From: Streptacidiphilus jiangxiensis
GTDB taxonomy: Bacteria > Actinomycetota > Actinomycetes > Streptomycetales > Streptomycetaceae
DNA: 64,000 nt
NCBI RefSeq assembly: GCF_900109465.1
Contig: NZ_FOAZ01000006.1
Span: 186,001 to 250,000, forward strand
Reading direction: 5' to 3'
The translations under genes were made by a program, and so were the position numbers. Shown here piece after piece: positions 1 to 8,570 of the stretch; positions within the stretch are counted from its first letter, which is position 1, and each line of letters begins with the position of its first letter. The notes beneath the pieces are model-generated. The model was not told the origin of the DNA and made no database searches. It saw nothing but the letters and a program-made list of their open reading frames with translations.

Positions 1-1
1 C

Positions 2-1156
2 GCCGTCATCACGCGCGCCCTGAGCCGCCTGCCCCTGCGCGTGCTGCTGGGCGACCGCGTCCTGGGTCGGGGCGGACCGCTGCTGGAGGTGCACGACCCG
101 GAGGCGTTCACCGCCCGCCTCGCCCGGGACGGCTTGATCGGCTTCGGCGAGTCCTACCAGGCCGGCGAGTGGGACGCACCCGACCTGGCCGGCACGCTGA
201 CGGTGATGGCCGAGCAGCTCACCACGTTGGTGCCGCCCGCGTTGCAACGGCTGCGCCGCCTGTGGGAGGCCCGGCAGCCCGCCGGCGCCGGCAGCGAGGC
301 GGCCGCGCGCAGCAACATCCGCGCCCACTACGACCTGTCCAACGAGCTGTTCGGGCTCTTCCTGGACGACTCGCTCACCTACTCCAGCGCCGTCTTCGAG
401 CAGATGCCGGCCCGCTGGGAGCAGTTGGAGCGAGCACAACACGCCAAGATCGACCGGCTGCTGGACCTGGCCTGCGTGGGGCCCGGCAGCCGGGTACTGG
501 AGATCGGCACCGGCTGGGGCGAGCTGTGCGTCCGAGCGGCCCGACGCGGGGCCACGGTGGTGTCGCTGACGCTCTCCCAGGAGCAGCACGACCTCGGCCG
601 CGACCGGGTGCGCGCCGCCGGGTGCGCCGACGCGGTGGAGATCCGGCTCCAGGACTACCGCCGTCTCGACCCCGAGCGCGACGGCCGCTTCGACGCCGTC
701 GTCAGCGTCGAGATGATCGAGGCGGTCGGGGTGGACCACTGGCCCACCTACTTCCGCACCCTCGACACGATGCTGGCGCCCGGCGGCCGTGTCGCCCTCC
801 AGGCGATCACCATGCCGCACGACCGGCTGCTGGCGACCCGGCGCACGTACACCTGGATCCACAAGTACATCTTCCCGGGCGGCATGCTGCCCTCCAACGA
901 GGCGATCGACGAGGCCACGCGCGCCCACAGCGCCCTGCGCGTCACCGAATCCGAGGGCTTCGGCACGCACTATGCGGAGACGTTGCGCCTGTGGCGCGAA
1001 CGGTTCACCGCGCATGCCGCCGAGGTGGCGGAGTTGGGCTTCGACGAGGCCTTCCGGCGCATGTGGACGCTCTACCTCGCCTACTCCGAGGCCGGCTTCC
1101 GCTCCGGCTACCTGGACGTCCGGCAGATCCTGCTCACCCGGGAGGACGAGGCATGA
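2..1156 (+). CDS. cyclopropane-fatty-acyl-phospholipid synthase family methyltransferase (5' partial)
   Basis: This is a SAM-dependent methyltransferase of the CFA synthase family, which adds a methylene or methyl group to unsaturated phospholipid acyl chains at the membrane. The frame is open from the left edge, so the true start lies outside the window and 384 codons are visible. It shows the SAM-binding motif I (VLEIGTGWGEL), the family signature around ARSNIRAHYDLSNELF, and a C-terminal helical region with HKYIFPGGMLPS. The stop overlaps the start of the next gene (ATGA), so the two are translationally coupled. The family assignment is firm. Whether the product is cyclopropyl, 10-methyl or another methylated chain cannot be read from sequence. 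Confidence 0.9.
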   Translation, partial: AVITRALSRLPLRVLLGDRVLGRGGPLLEVHDPEAFTARLARDGLIGFGESYQAGEWDAPDLAGTLTVMAEQLTTLVPPALQRLRRLWEARQPAGAGSEAAARSNIRAHYDLSNELFGLFLDDSLTYSSAVFEQMPARWEQLERAQHAKIDRLLDLACVGPGSRVLEIGTGWGELCVRAARRGATVVSLTLSQEQHDLGRDRVRAAGCADAVEIRLQDYRRLDPERDGRFDAVVSVEMIEAVGVDHWPTYFRTLDTMLAPGGRVALQAITMPHDRLLATRRTYTWIHKYIFPGGMLPSNEAIDEATRAHSALRVTESEGFGTHYAETLRLWRERFTAHAAEVAELGFDEAFRRMWTLYLAYSEAGFRSGYLDVRQILLTREDEA

Positions 1157-2562
1157 CCGGAACCAGCGACCGCCCGACCACCGACCGCCTGGAGACCGGC
1201 CGCCCGCCCACCGACCGCCCGATCACCGACCACCCGGCCGGCGACCATCCGGCCGGCGGCCCCACGCCGAGGCCCGCCGCCGACACACCCGCCCGGCGGG
1301 CGTCGGGGGCCGCCGCACGGCTGCTGCCGCTGGTCGAGGTGTTGACCGGCACCCCTGCCCCCCTGCGGCTGCGGGCCTGGGACGGCAGCACCGCCGGGCC
1401 GCCCGACGCCCCGACCCTGGTACTGCGCTCCCGGCGGGCGCTGCGCCGTCTGCTGTGGCAGCCGGACGAACTGGGCCTCGCCCAGGCGTACGTCAGCGGC
1501 GACCTCGACGTCGAGGGCGATCTGCGCCAGGCGCTGCGCACGGTCCGCGAGGCCGTCGAGGAGCGCGGACGGGTCCAACCCCGTCCCGGCACCGCGTTCC
1601 TGACCCGGGCCGCGCTGACGGCGGCGCGGCTGGGTGCCGTCGGCCCGCGTCCGGGCGCGCCGCAGGGTCAGGCACGGCTGCACGGGACGCCGCACACCCG
1701 GACCCGGGACCGCGCCGCGATCAGCCACCACTACGACCTCTCCAACGAGTTCTACGAGCTGCTCCTGGATCCGTCGATGGCCTACTCGTGCGCCTACTGG
1801 ACGCGCACCGACCCCGGCTACTCCCTCGCCGACGCCCAGCACGACAAGCTCGAACTGATCTGCCGCAAGCTCGAACTGCGGCCCGGCATGCGACTGCTGG
1901 ACGTCGGCTGCGGGTGGGGCGCGCTGGTGCTGCACGCCGCCCGGCACCACGGCGTCCACGCCGTCGGCGTGACGCTCGCCGCCGAGCAGGCGGGCTTCGT
2001 GCGCGAGCGGGTTCGGCAGCAGGGCCTCGGCGACCGTGTGGAGATCCGCCACCAGCACTGGCGCGACGTGGAGGCCACCGGGTTCGACGCGGTCACCACG
2101 GTCGAGATGGGCGAGCACGTCGGTGACGACCACTACCCGGACTTCGCACGGCAGTTGCGCCGGGCCCTGGCCCCGGGCGGACACCTGCTGCTGCAGCAGA
2201 TGTCGCGCGGCGCCCACGCCCCGGGCGGTGGCGCGTTCATCGAGTCCTTCATCGCACCCGACATGCACATGCGCCCCCTGGGCGCGACCGTGTCACTGCT
2301 GGAGGAGGCCGGGTTCGAGATCCGCGACGTCCAGGGGTTGCGGGAGCACTACGTGGCCACCGTCGACGCCTGGCACGAGACCCTGGAGCGGCGCCGGGAG
2401 GAGGTCACCGCCCTGGTCGGGCCGGTGACGGCCCGGGTGTGGCGGCTCTATCTCGTCGGCGGGTCGCTCGCCTTCGAGCAGGGCCGGATGGGCGTGGACC
2501 AGGTGCTCGCGCAGCGGCCGGGCGCATCCCCCTCCCGCCCCCGGACGAGGTCGGCGCGGTGA
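1153..2562 (+). CDS. second cyclopropane-fatty-acyl-phospholipid synthase family methyltransferase
   Basis: This is a CFA-synthase paralogue of 469 aa, starting at the ATG of the ATGA overlap with the upstream gene. The first ~50 residues are a low-complexity stretch rich in TDRP, DHPAG and similar units and are probably disordered. The middle carries the RAAISHHYDLSNEFYELLL signature, and motif I is LLDVGCGWGAL. The C-terminal part contains the FIESFIAPDMHMRPLG region seen in the family. It is also coupled downstream by a GTGA overlap to a DUF1295 gene. Two tandem CFA-type enzymes suggest either successive steps or distinct acyl substrates. The catalytic class is certain and the specificity is not. 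Confidence 0.9.
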   Translation: MTGTSDRPTTDRLETGRPPTDRPITDHPAGDHPAGGPTPRPAADTPARRASGAAARLLPLVEVLTGTPAPLRLRAWDGSTAGPPDAPTLVLRSRRALRRLLWQPDELGLAQAYVSGDLDVEGDLRQALRTVREAVEERGRVQPRPGTAFLTRAALTAARLGAVGPRPGAPQGQARLHGTPHTRTRDRAAISHHYDLSNEFYELLLDPSMAYSCAYWTRTDPGYSLADAQHDKLELICRKLELRPGMRLLDVGCGWGALVLHAARHHGVHAVGVTLAAEQAGFVRERVRQQGLGDRVEIRHQHWRDVEATGFDAVTTVEMGEHVGDDHYPDFARQLRRALAPGGHLLLQQMSRGAHAPGGGAFIESFIAPDMHMRPLGATVSLLEEAGFEIRDVQGLREHYVATVDAWHETLERRREEVTALVGPVTARVWRLYLVGGSLAFEQGRMGVDQVLAQRPGASPSRPRTRSAR

Positions 2563-3410
2563 GCGGATTTCCATGGGCGGCGTTCGCGGTGAACCTCGGC
2601 GCGGCGGCAGGGGCGGCGCTCGTGGTGCTGCTGGCGACCTTCGTGCTCGCGTCGGCCAAGGGGGTGCACCGGATCGTCGACAGCGCGTGGGGGCTCGCCT
2701 TCGCGGCTGTCGCCGCGACCTCGTGCGCCCTCGCCGCGAGCGGTGGCCACGGCGACGCGGGGCGGCGCGGACTGGTCACCGCGCTGACGGTGGTCTGGGG
2801 GCTGCGGCTCTGCCTCCATATCGCCCGGCGCGGGCGCGGCCACGGCGAGGACCCGCGCTACGAGCGGCTGTTGGCGAAGGCCGGTCCGGGGCGGGCCCGG
2901 CGGGCCTGGTACGCGCTGCGGATGGTCTACCTGCTGCAGGCCGCGCTGGTCTGGCTGGTGTCGCTGCCGGTCCAGGCGGCCTGCTACGCGCCGCGCCCGA
3001 TCGGACCGCTCGCCGTCGCCGGGGCGGTGGTCTGGGCGGCGGGCGTCGCCTTCGAGGCCCTCGGCGACCAGCAGTTGCACGCGTTCAAGGCCGATCCGGC
3101 GAACCGGGGCCGGATCATGGACCGTGGCCTGTGGGCCTGGACCCGTCACCCGAACTACTTCGGCGACTTCCTGGTCTGGTGGGGCCTGTACCTGCTCGCC
3201 TGCGTCAGCCTGCCCGTCGCCGCGGCGACCCTCGTCTCCCCGCTCACCATGACGTTCCTGCTGACCGCCGGCAGCGGCAAGGCCCTGCTGGAACGCCACA
3301 TGGCCGACCGTCCCGGTTACGCCGCGTACCGGGCCCGGACCAGCGGCTTCTTCCCCCGCCCGCCCCGGCGCCCGCCGCGGTCGCCGGATCACCCCTCGCG
3401 CAGCAGGTAG
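2559..3410 (+). CDS. DUF1295 (steroid 5-alpha-reductase-like) integral membrane protein
   Basis: This is a 283-aa multi-pass membrane protein whose GTG start lies in a GTGA overlap with the preceding methyltransferase gene. The C-terminal half holds the DUF1295/isoprenylcysteine-methyltransferase-like signature, with DQQLHAFKADP followed by GLWAWTRHPNYFGDFLVWWG. Proteins of this superfamily are NAD(P)H-dependent reductases or SAM methyltransferases acting on membrane lipids. Co-translation with two CFA-type enzymes suggests that it reduces or further modifies the methylene fatty-acyl intermediate; that is an inference. Its 3' end overlaps the convergent PRC-barrel gene by 22 bases. Confidence 0.85.
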   Translation: MSGFPWAAFAVNLGAAAGAALVVLLATFVLASAKGVHRIVDSAWGLAFAAVAATSCALAASGGHGDAGRRGLVTALTVVWGLRLCLHIARRGRGHGEDPRYERLLAKAGPGRARRAWYALRMVYLLQAALVWLVSLPVQAACYAPRPIGPLAVAGAVVWAAGVAFEALGDQQLHAFKADPANRGRIMDRGLWAWTRHPNYFGDFLVWWGLYLLACVSLPVAAATLVSPLTMTFLLTAGSGKALLERHMADRPGYAAYRARTSGFFPRPPRRPPRSPDHPSRSR

Positions 3411-3724
3411 CAGGGCGCGTCGGCGGGCGTCGGGGCCCGCCGGATCTGCTCCCTGGTGCGGTCCAGATGGACCACGCGGTCGGTCAGGTCGATCGAGACG
3501 ATGGTCCCGACGGGCAGGAGCAGGCGCCGTGCGCTCCGTGCCGGTCCGTCCCGGCGGGCGCACCCGCCGGAGGGGCCGCCCTCGGCCCCTCCCTCTCCCT
3601 CGATCCGGCTCTCTCCCTCGATCTGGCCGAGGCGTCCGTCGGACGCCTGCACGACGAAACCGGCGAGGTCCATCGCCGGTTCGTAGACCGTGTGCTGGCG
3701 CAGGGCCGCGGTGCCGGACTCCAC
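3389..3724 (-). CDS. PRC-barrel-like protein
   Basis: This is a small soluble protein of about 111 aa. The start is taken as a GTG at 3724 because GAGGAG sits a few bases upstream; the frame is open further upstream but has no better ribosome site. The N-terminal part (AMDLAGFVVQASDGRLGQIE) and the C-terminal part (LLLPVGTIVSIDLTDRVVHL) match the two halves of a PRC-barrel fold. They are separated by an acidic/Gly-rich insertion. PRC-barrel proteins of this type are common in streptomycetes and their role is unknown. It is convergent with, and slightly overlaps, the DUF1295 gene. Confidence 0.7.
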   Translation of the reverse strand: MESGTAALRQHTVYEPAMDLAGFVVQASDGRLGQIEGESRIEGEGGAEGGPSGGCARRDGPARSARRLLLPVGTIVSIDLTDRVVHLDRTREQIRRAPTPADAPCYLLREG

Positions 3725-3988
3725 GGGCTTCTCCTCTTCCCTCGTGACTTCGCTCGCGCAGGCGGCACTGCCGTCCATGGGCGGGCCGCGCGGGGTGCGC
3801 CTGCCCCGGAACCGGCACCGGTATGCACCGTTTGAGGCAGGGGCGAGCGGGCAGACGCCAGCGGTCGGCACGGGAGGACGACCCGCAGCCGACACACGGG
3901 CGAAGCGAAGCGCACATCCCCCGGCGCCGGCCCGCTTCGCCCCAGGCCCGGGTCCCGCGTCCTTCCCCTGTGGCGCGGGGCCCGGCCC

Positions 3989-4891
3989 TCAGGTGTCCGG
4001 AGCCTCGTCCGAGGGCCTGCCCGAGGGCAGCGGTTCCGGCGGACGCGTCACCCAGCGGATGCCCCGCACCAGCAGGTGGCCCGCGACCGGCGCCGAGGCG
4101 CGGAACGGCATCGGCAGCGGCAGACCGAGTGCGGTCCTGGCCCACCAGGGCAGCAGGTCCAGCGCCGCGAGCGACAGCGCGAGGTAGGCCGGGCGGGCCG
4201 CGAGCGGCAGCGGCGGGTTCAGCACCAGGTAACGGGCGGCCTCCCGGGCGGCCGGAGTGGCCGCCAGCTCCCCGCGGTAGGACGCGAAACGCCGTTCCAG
4301 CTCCGCGTGGTCCAGCGGCGGCTCCGGGATGCCCAGGGCGCGTGCCACGCGGGCGGCGTCGGCGACGTAGCCGTCCTGCTGGTCCCGCGTCAGCGGCTCC
4401 CCGCCGTAGCGTCGGTAGGCGGCGAGGAAGCAGCGGACCTCGGCCAGGTGGACCCACTCCAGCAGGTGCGGGTCGGTCGCGTCGTAGCGCCGTCCGTCGG
4501 GGGCGGTGCCGTGGACCCGCGCGTGCACGCCCCGGACCCGGTCCACGGCGCGCTGCGCGTCGGCGGCGGTGCCGTAGGTGGTGGTGGCGAGGAAGGTGCT
4601 GGTGCGCTGGAGCCGGCCCCAGGGGTTGTGGCGGTACTCGGAGTGGGCGTCGACGGCGGCCATCGCCAGCGGGTGCAGGGTCTGCAGCAGCAGGGCGCTC
4701 AGTCCACCGACGAACATGGACGCGTCGGCGTGCACCACCCGGATGGGTCGGTCCGGAGCGAACCAGCGCGGCCCCGGGGTGTCGTGGATCCGGCCGGCCA
4801 CGGCGTGGCCGTCCGGTCCGGCGACGCGCGCGAAGATCGCCGCGCCCATGTCGCGACGCAGCCGCTCGGGTCCGTACCGCCAGCCGTCCAT
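3989..4891 (-). CDS. oxygenase MpaB family / DUF2236 protein
   Basis: This 300-aa protein belongs to the DUF2236 (latex-clearing-protein/MpaB-like) family of haem-associated oxidases. Diagnostic segments are RVVHADASMFVGGLSALLLQ, HPLAMAAVDAHSEYR, the RTSTFLATTTYGTA region and a WVHLAEVRCFLAAYRRYG helix. His residues in these segments are those proposed to bind haem in family members. The start is set at the ATG at 4891 (MDGWRYGPERL); an in-frame extension of 34 codons exists but is less typical. The physiological substrate is unknown. It diverges from the GH55 gene, sharing a ~190 bp intergenic region that holds the beta-glucanase promoter. Confidence 0.8.
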   Translation of the reverse strand: MDGWRYGPERLRRDMGAAIFARVAGPDGHAVAGRIHDTPGPRWFAPDRPIRVVHADASMFVGGLSALLLQTLHPLAMAAVDAHSEYRHNPWGRLQRTSTFLATTTYGTAADAQRAVDRVRGVHARVHGTAPDGRRYDATDPHLLEWVHLAEVRCFLAAYRRYGGEPLTRDQQDGYVADAARVARALGIPEPPLDHAELERRFASYRGELAATPAAREAARYLVLNPPLPLAARPAYLALSLAALDLLPWWARTALGLPLPMPFRASAPVAGHLLVRGIRWVTRPPEPLPSGRPSDEAPDT

Positions 4892-4984
4892 GTCTTCGAT
4901 TCTGCGCTCCTTCCAGGCCGCCCGAGGGTGCTTCCACAAGTTGAACGCTCTTGCCGGAAAGGGGTGCTGATTGCCTCCATTCCA

Positions 4985-5036
4985 TTGACGCAACCTTGTC
5001 GGCAGTGCTTCACTCGCCCTCGCGGAGAGCGCTCTC
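4985..5036 (+). promoter_or_regulatory. promoter and LacI/CebR-type operator of the GH55 gene
   Basis: A TTGACG -35 element (4985-4990) is followed after 18 bases by a weak -10 (TTCACT, 5009-5014). Ten bases further on lies the perfect 12-bp palindrome GAGAGCGCTCTC (5025-5036), where the transcription start should be. The palindrome centre AGCGCT is that of CebR-like LacI operators (TGGGAGCGCTCCCA). The same 12-mer sits in the same position relative to the GH16 gene promoter near 24.65 kb. The repressor gene is not in this window. Confidence 0.7.
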
Positions 5037-5085
5037 TAGGCTCCGCACGTCAGGTGCCACCTCACCCGCCACTCCTGGGAGAGCA

Positions 5086-6885
5086 ATGCCCGTCGCCCCG
5101 AACCGCCGTACCGTCCTCCGCTCGTCGCTCGCCCTGGCCGCCGCACTGCCGCTGGCCGGCGCGCTCCCCTCCGCATCGGCCTCCGCCACCCCGTCGGACC
5201 GGCCGGGCGCCGCCGACCTCGGCCCCAACGTGCTGCTGTTCGACCCCTCGATGGGCGACGCGGCGATCCAGGCCCAGGTCGACTCGGTCTTCGCGACCCA
5301 GCAGTCCAACCAGTTCGGCACCGAGCGCTACGCGCTCGCCTTCCTGCCCGGCACCTACAACGTCGACATCAACGTCGGCTTCTACACCCATGTGCTCGGC
5401 CTCGGCGCGGCGCCGGACGACGTCGTCATCAACGGCCATGTCACCGTCGACGCCCAGTGGTTGGGCGGCAACGGCACGCAGAACTTCTGGCGCGCAGCCG
5501 AGAACCTGTGCATCGTCCCGCCGGACGGCCTGGAGCGCTGGGCCGTCGCCCAGGCAGGCCCGATGCGCCGCGCGCACATCAAGGGCGACATGACGCTGTG
5601 GCCGAGCCCGCCCGGCAACCGCTGGTCCAGCGGCGGGTTCCTGGCCGACAGCGTGGTGGACGGCCAGGTCGACTCCGGCTCCCAGCAGCAATGGCTCTCG
5701 CGCAACGACCGCTTCGGCTCCTGGACCGGCTCCAACTGGAACATGGTCTTCGTCGGCACCCAGGGCGCCCCCGCCCAGCACTTCCCCAACCCCGCCTGGA
5801 CCGTGGTCGACGCCACCCCGACGGTGCGCGAGAAGCCGTTCCTCACCCGCAACGCCGACGGCTCGTACCAGGTCTTCGTCCCGGCGCTGCGCGCCGACTC
5901 CGCCGGACCGACCTGGGTCTCGGGTCCCGCGGCCGGGCATGCCGTCCCACTGTCCCGGTTCCACGTCGCCCGTCCCGGCGAGAGCGCGGAGTCGATCAAC
6001 CGTGCGCTCGCGCGCGGACAGCATCTGCTGCTCACCCCGGGCGTCTACCCGCTGGCCGCCCCGATCCGGGTGCGCCGCCCCGGCACCGTCGTGCTCGGCC
6101 TCGGCCTCGCCACGCTCCAGGCCACGAACGGCAACGCACTGCTGGAGGTCGGCGACGTCGGCGGCGTCTCGGTCGCGGGCATCCTGCTGGAGGCCGCCTC
6201 GGCGGGCTCCCCGGTCCTGCTCAGCGTCGGCGAGGGCCGCAGCCGCACCCGCCACGTCGCGAACCCCACCGTCCTGTTCGACGTCTACGCCCGCATCGGC
6301 GGGGCCGTGGCGGGCGGAGCGGACGTCAGCGTCCGGATCGACAGCAACGACGTCATCTGCGACAACCTCTGGCTCTGGCGCGCCGACCACGGCAACGACG
6401 GCACGGTCGGCTGGACGGTCAACCCCGCCGACACCGGCATCGAGGTCAACGGCGACCGGGTCACCGCCTACGGCCTGGCCGTGGAGCACTACCAGAAGTA
6501 CGAGGTGTTGTGGCGGGGCGACCACGGCCGCACCTACTTCTTCCAGAACGAGCACCCCTACGACGTCCCGACCCAGTCCGCGTGGACCCACGACGGCACC
6601 CTCGGCTACGCCGCCTACAAGGTCGCCGACACCGTCACCTCCCACCAGGCCTGGGGGTTGGGCAGCTACTGCTTCTTCGACCTGAACGCGGGCATCTACA
6701 CCGACCGCGCCTACGAGGTCCCGGACACCCCCGGCGTGGTCTTCACCGACCTGATGACGGTCTGCCTCAACGGCCCGGGCGGCGGCGGGATCCTCCACTG
6801 CATCAACGCCAGCGGCGCACCGGTCCAGAACGGCTTCGGCACCTTCTACATGACCGCCTACAGCGACGGCGCCGCCACGCCCTGA
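5086..6885 (+). CDS. secreted GH55-type beta-1,3-glucanase-like protein (right-handed beta-helix)
   Basis: This 599-aa exported protein starts at the ATG at 5086, behind GGGAG. The N-terminus has a twin-arginine-like signal (RRTVL followed by a hydrophobic A/L stretch, cleavage near SASASA). The mature part reads as a beta-helix of the family often annotated as coagulation factor 5/8 or adenylyl cyclase in streptomycetes, to which the characterised GH55 exo-beta-1,3-glucanases belong. Conserved features include LGPNVLLFDPSMG, SGGFIAD-like SGGFLADSVVDG, and the Glu-rich region AVEHYQKYEVLWRGDHG...FFQNEHPYD that likely contains catalytic carboxylates. The shared operator with the GH16 laminarinase supports a role in beta-1,3-glucan breakdown. 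The exact catalytic Glu was not verified by alignment. Confidence 0.72.
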   Translation: MPVAPNRRTVLRSSLALAAALPLAGALPSASASATPSDRPGAADLGPNVLLFDPSMGDAAIQAQVDSVFATQQSNQFGTERYALAFLPGTYNVDINVGFYTHVLGLGAAPDDVVINGHVTVDAQWLGGNGTQNFWRAAENLCIVPPDGLERWAVAQAGPMRRAHIKGDMTLWPSPPGNRWSSGGFLADSVVDGQVDSGSQQQWLSRNDRFGSWTGSNWNMVFVGTQGAPAQHFPNPAWTVVDATPTVREKPFLTRNADGSYQVFVPALRADSAGPTWVSGPAAGHAVPLSRFHVARPGESAESINRALARGQHLLLTPGVYPLAAPIRVRRPGTVVLGLGLATLQATNGNALLEVGDVGGVSVAGILLEAASAGSPVLLSVGEGRSRTRHVANPTVLFDVYARIGGAVAGGADVSVRIDSNDVICDNLWLWRADHGNDGTVGWTVNPADTGIEVNGDRVTAYGLAVEHYQKYEVLWRGDHGRTYFFQNEHPYDVPTQSAWTHDGTLGYAAYKVADTVTSHQAWGLGSYCFFDLNAGIYTDRAYEVPDTPGVVFTDLMTVCLNGPGGGGILHCINASGAPVQNGFGTFYMTAYSDGAATP

Positions 6886-6907
6886 CGTGTCGTCATCGCG
6901 CCGAAGC

Positions 6908-6943
6908 CCGGCGGGCGCACGGCCACCCCTGTGCGCCCGCCGG
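6908..6943. terminator. bidirectional hairpin terminator
   Basis: A perfect 13-bp stem (6908-6920 with 6931-6943) encloses a 10-base loop. It lies between the convergent stops of the GH55 gene (6885) and the GNAT gene (6948). There is no U-tract, which is usual for actinobacterial terminators. Confidence 0.7.
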
Positions 6944-6947
6944 CCCA

Positions 6948-7490
6948 CTACCGGACGAGGTACTCGTCCCGCGTCATCGCGTGCACCGCCACGGGCTGCC
7001 CGGTGGCCGGGACCTCGGTGTCGAACCGGTGGGTGAGGCCGAGCTTCTCCATCACCCGCCGCGAACGGTCGTTGTCGACGTGCCGGATGCTCACCAGACG
7101 GTCCAGGCCGCAGTTGTCGAAGCCGTAGGCCTGCAGCGCCGTCGCCGCCTCGGTGGCGTACCCCTGCCCCCAGAACCTGCGGGCCAGACGCCACCCGATC
7201 TCCACCGCCGGCAGGACCTCGGGCAGGAAGGCGGGCTCCAGGAGGGCGACCCATCCGGTGACCTGGTCGGTCTCGCGCTCGACCACGAGCAGCAGGCCGT
7301 GGCCGTGGTCGTCCCAGTACTGCCGGGCCCGCGCGATCGACTCCGACGTGCGGCGGTGGTCCAGCGGCGGAACCGACCCGTCGCCGATGTAGCGCATCAC
7401 CTCCGGGTCGGTGTTCAGGGCCGCGAGAGGTTCGAGGTCGTCCTCGGTGGACGGGCGCAGCACCAGGCGCTCGGTGGTCAACGTGATCAT
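6948..7490 (-). CDS. GNAT family N-acetyltransferase (RimJ/RimL-like)
   Basis: This 180-aa protein is a typical single-domain GNAT enzyme that transfers an acetyl group from acetyl-CoA to an amine. It opens with TTERLVLRPSTEDDLEPL and has the acetyl-CoA-binding beta4-alpha3 region (IGWRLARRFWGQGYATEA) and the later VSIRHVDNDRSRRVMEKLGL. The substrate cannot be predicted. The gene begins 30 bases after the stop of the MerR/B12 gene and may be cotranscribed with it. Confidence 0.88.
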   Translation of the reverse strand: MITLTTERLVLRPSTEDDLEPLAALNTDPEVMRYIGDGSVPPLDHRRTSESIARARQYWDDHGHGLLLVVERETDQVTGWVALLEPAFLPEVLPAVEIGWRLARRFWGQGYATEAATALQAYGFDNCGLDRLVSIRHVDNDRSRRVMEKLGLTHRFDTEVPATGQPVAVHAMTRDEYLVR

Positions 7491-7520
7491 TCGGCCACCC
7501 TCCCATCTCAGGACGCCACG

Positions 7521-8570
7521 TCAACTCCTGTCGACCGCCGCGGTGATGTCGTCGAGGGCCGCGCGCAGACTCGGTGGGCGCCGAGCGGTGCGCGGGCCAC
7601 CGAGGGAGCGCCAGCCGGGGCCGCCGAGCAGGAGCAGGGAGCCGTGCCGGGCGCCCGCGACACCGAAGGGCAGGGCGAGCAGGTCGGCCGCGAGCTGCGG
7701 GGCCGCCGTCGCACGGGACTGCGACCAGAGCAGGACGGCCGCCGGGCCGAGCCGCCGGTACGCCTGCGCCAGGGCGAGCGGTGGGACCGAGGCGCCGAGC
7801 ATGCGGAACGCGACGCCCCGCGCGGTCAGGGCCGCCGCGACGGCGTCCAGCGGCAACGTGTGCTCCTCCCCCGGTGTGGCCGCGAGCAGCGCGACGGGTC
7901 CGCTGCGCGGCACGGCGGCGACGCGGCGGCGCAGTTCCGTGGCCACGTGCCAGGAGAGCAGGTGCTCGACCTCCACGTACGCCTCGCCCAGCGCGGCCCA
8001 GCGGCGGCCCGCCGCGCGCAGGGTGGGGGCGACGACGTCCTCCCAGGCACCCTCGACGCCCCACCGGTCGAGGGCGGAGTCCAGCAGTTCCTGGAGGGCG
8101 GGTGCGTCGAGCCGATCCGCGGCCCGGATGAGACCGCGTGCGTGGCGGCGGCGTTCGGCCTGGTCGTCCCGGGAACCGTCGCCGGCCCGGGAATGCTCCC
8201 CGGCAGGCGAAGCGATGTCGGCGGGGGAAGCCGCAGCGGCACGGGAGTCGCGGTCCGGCGCGCGGCGCGCAGTGGCCTGGCGGGCGGTCGTCAGCGGCCC
8301 GAGGGCGACGACCGAGGGCGACAGGTCGCCGGTCGCGGCGCGGGCCGCCTCCGCGGGCGGCAGGCCCTGCGCGGTCAGCCTGCACATGGCCTCCAGCCGG
8401 GCGATGTCGGCGGCGGTCCAGCGGCGATGGTGCCCCTCGGCGCGCTGCGCGGGGCCGATGCCGTAACGGCGCTCCCACGACCGCAGCGTCACGGGCGAGA
8501 CGCCGAGGCGCCGGGCGACCTCGCCGGTCGGCAGGCCGCCTGTCCCGCCCACGGATCCACTCCCGCTCAC
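7521..8570 (-). CDS. MerR-family regulator with cobalamin (B12)-binding-like domain
   Basis: This 349-aa protein starts at a GTG. Residues ~12-80 form a MerR winged helix (LPTGEVARRLGVSPVTLRSWERRYGIG). The remainder matches the helical cap and Rossmann-like B12-binding domain of CarH/LitR photoreceptor-type repressors, including the WxxxEDVVAPTLRAAGRRWA and VEHLLSWHVATELRRR helices. The cobalamin-ligand motif reads GEEHTLPLDAV, so the usual ExHxxG is ExHxxP here. Family members act as light- or B12-responsive repressors of carotenoid and photolyase genes. None of those genes is adjacent, although a photolyase lies 23 kb away. A long linker rich in Ala/Arg/Asp lies between the DNA-binding and cap domains. 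Confidence 0.82.
   Translation of the reverse strand: MSGSGSVGGTGGLPTGEVARRLGVSPVTLRSWERRYGIGPAQRAEGHHRRWTAADIARLEAMCRLTAQGLPPAEAARAATGDLSPSVVALGPLTTARQATARRAPDRDSRAAAASPADIASPAGEHSRAGDGSRDDQAERRRHARGLIRAADRLDAPALQELLDSALDRWGVEGAWEDVVAPTLRAAGRRWAALGEAYVEVEHLLSWHVATELRRRVAAVPRSGPVALLAATPGEEHTLPLDAVAAALTARGVAFRMLGASVPPLALAQAYRRLGPAAVLLWSQSRATAAPQLAADLLALPFGVAGARHGSLLLLGGPGWRSLGGPRTARRPPSLRAALDDITAAVDRS

Noticed and set aside
2448-4985. Open frame of 845 codons on the minus strand
   Set aside because: It is out of frame with DUF2236 and antisense to DUF1295; composition is Arg/Gly/Pro-rich and it lacks domains.
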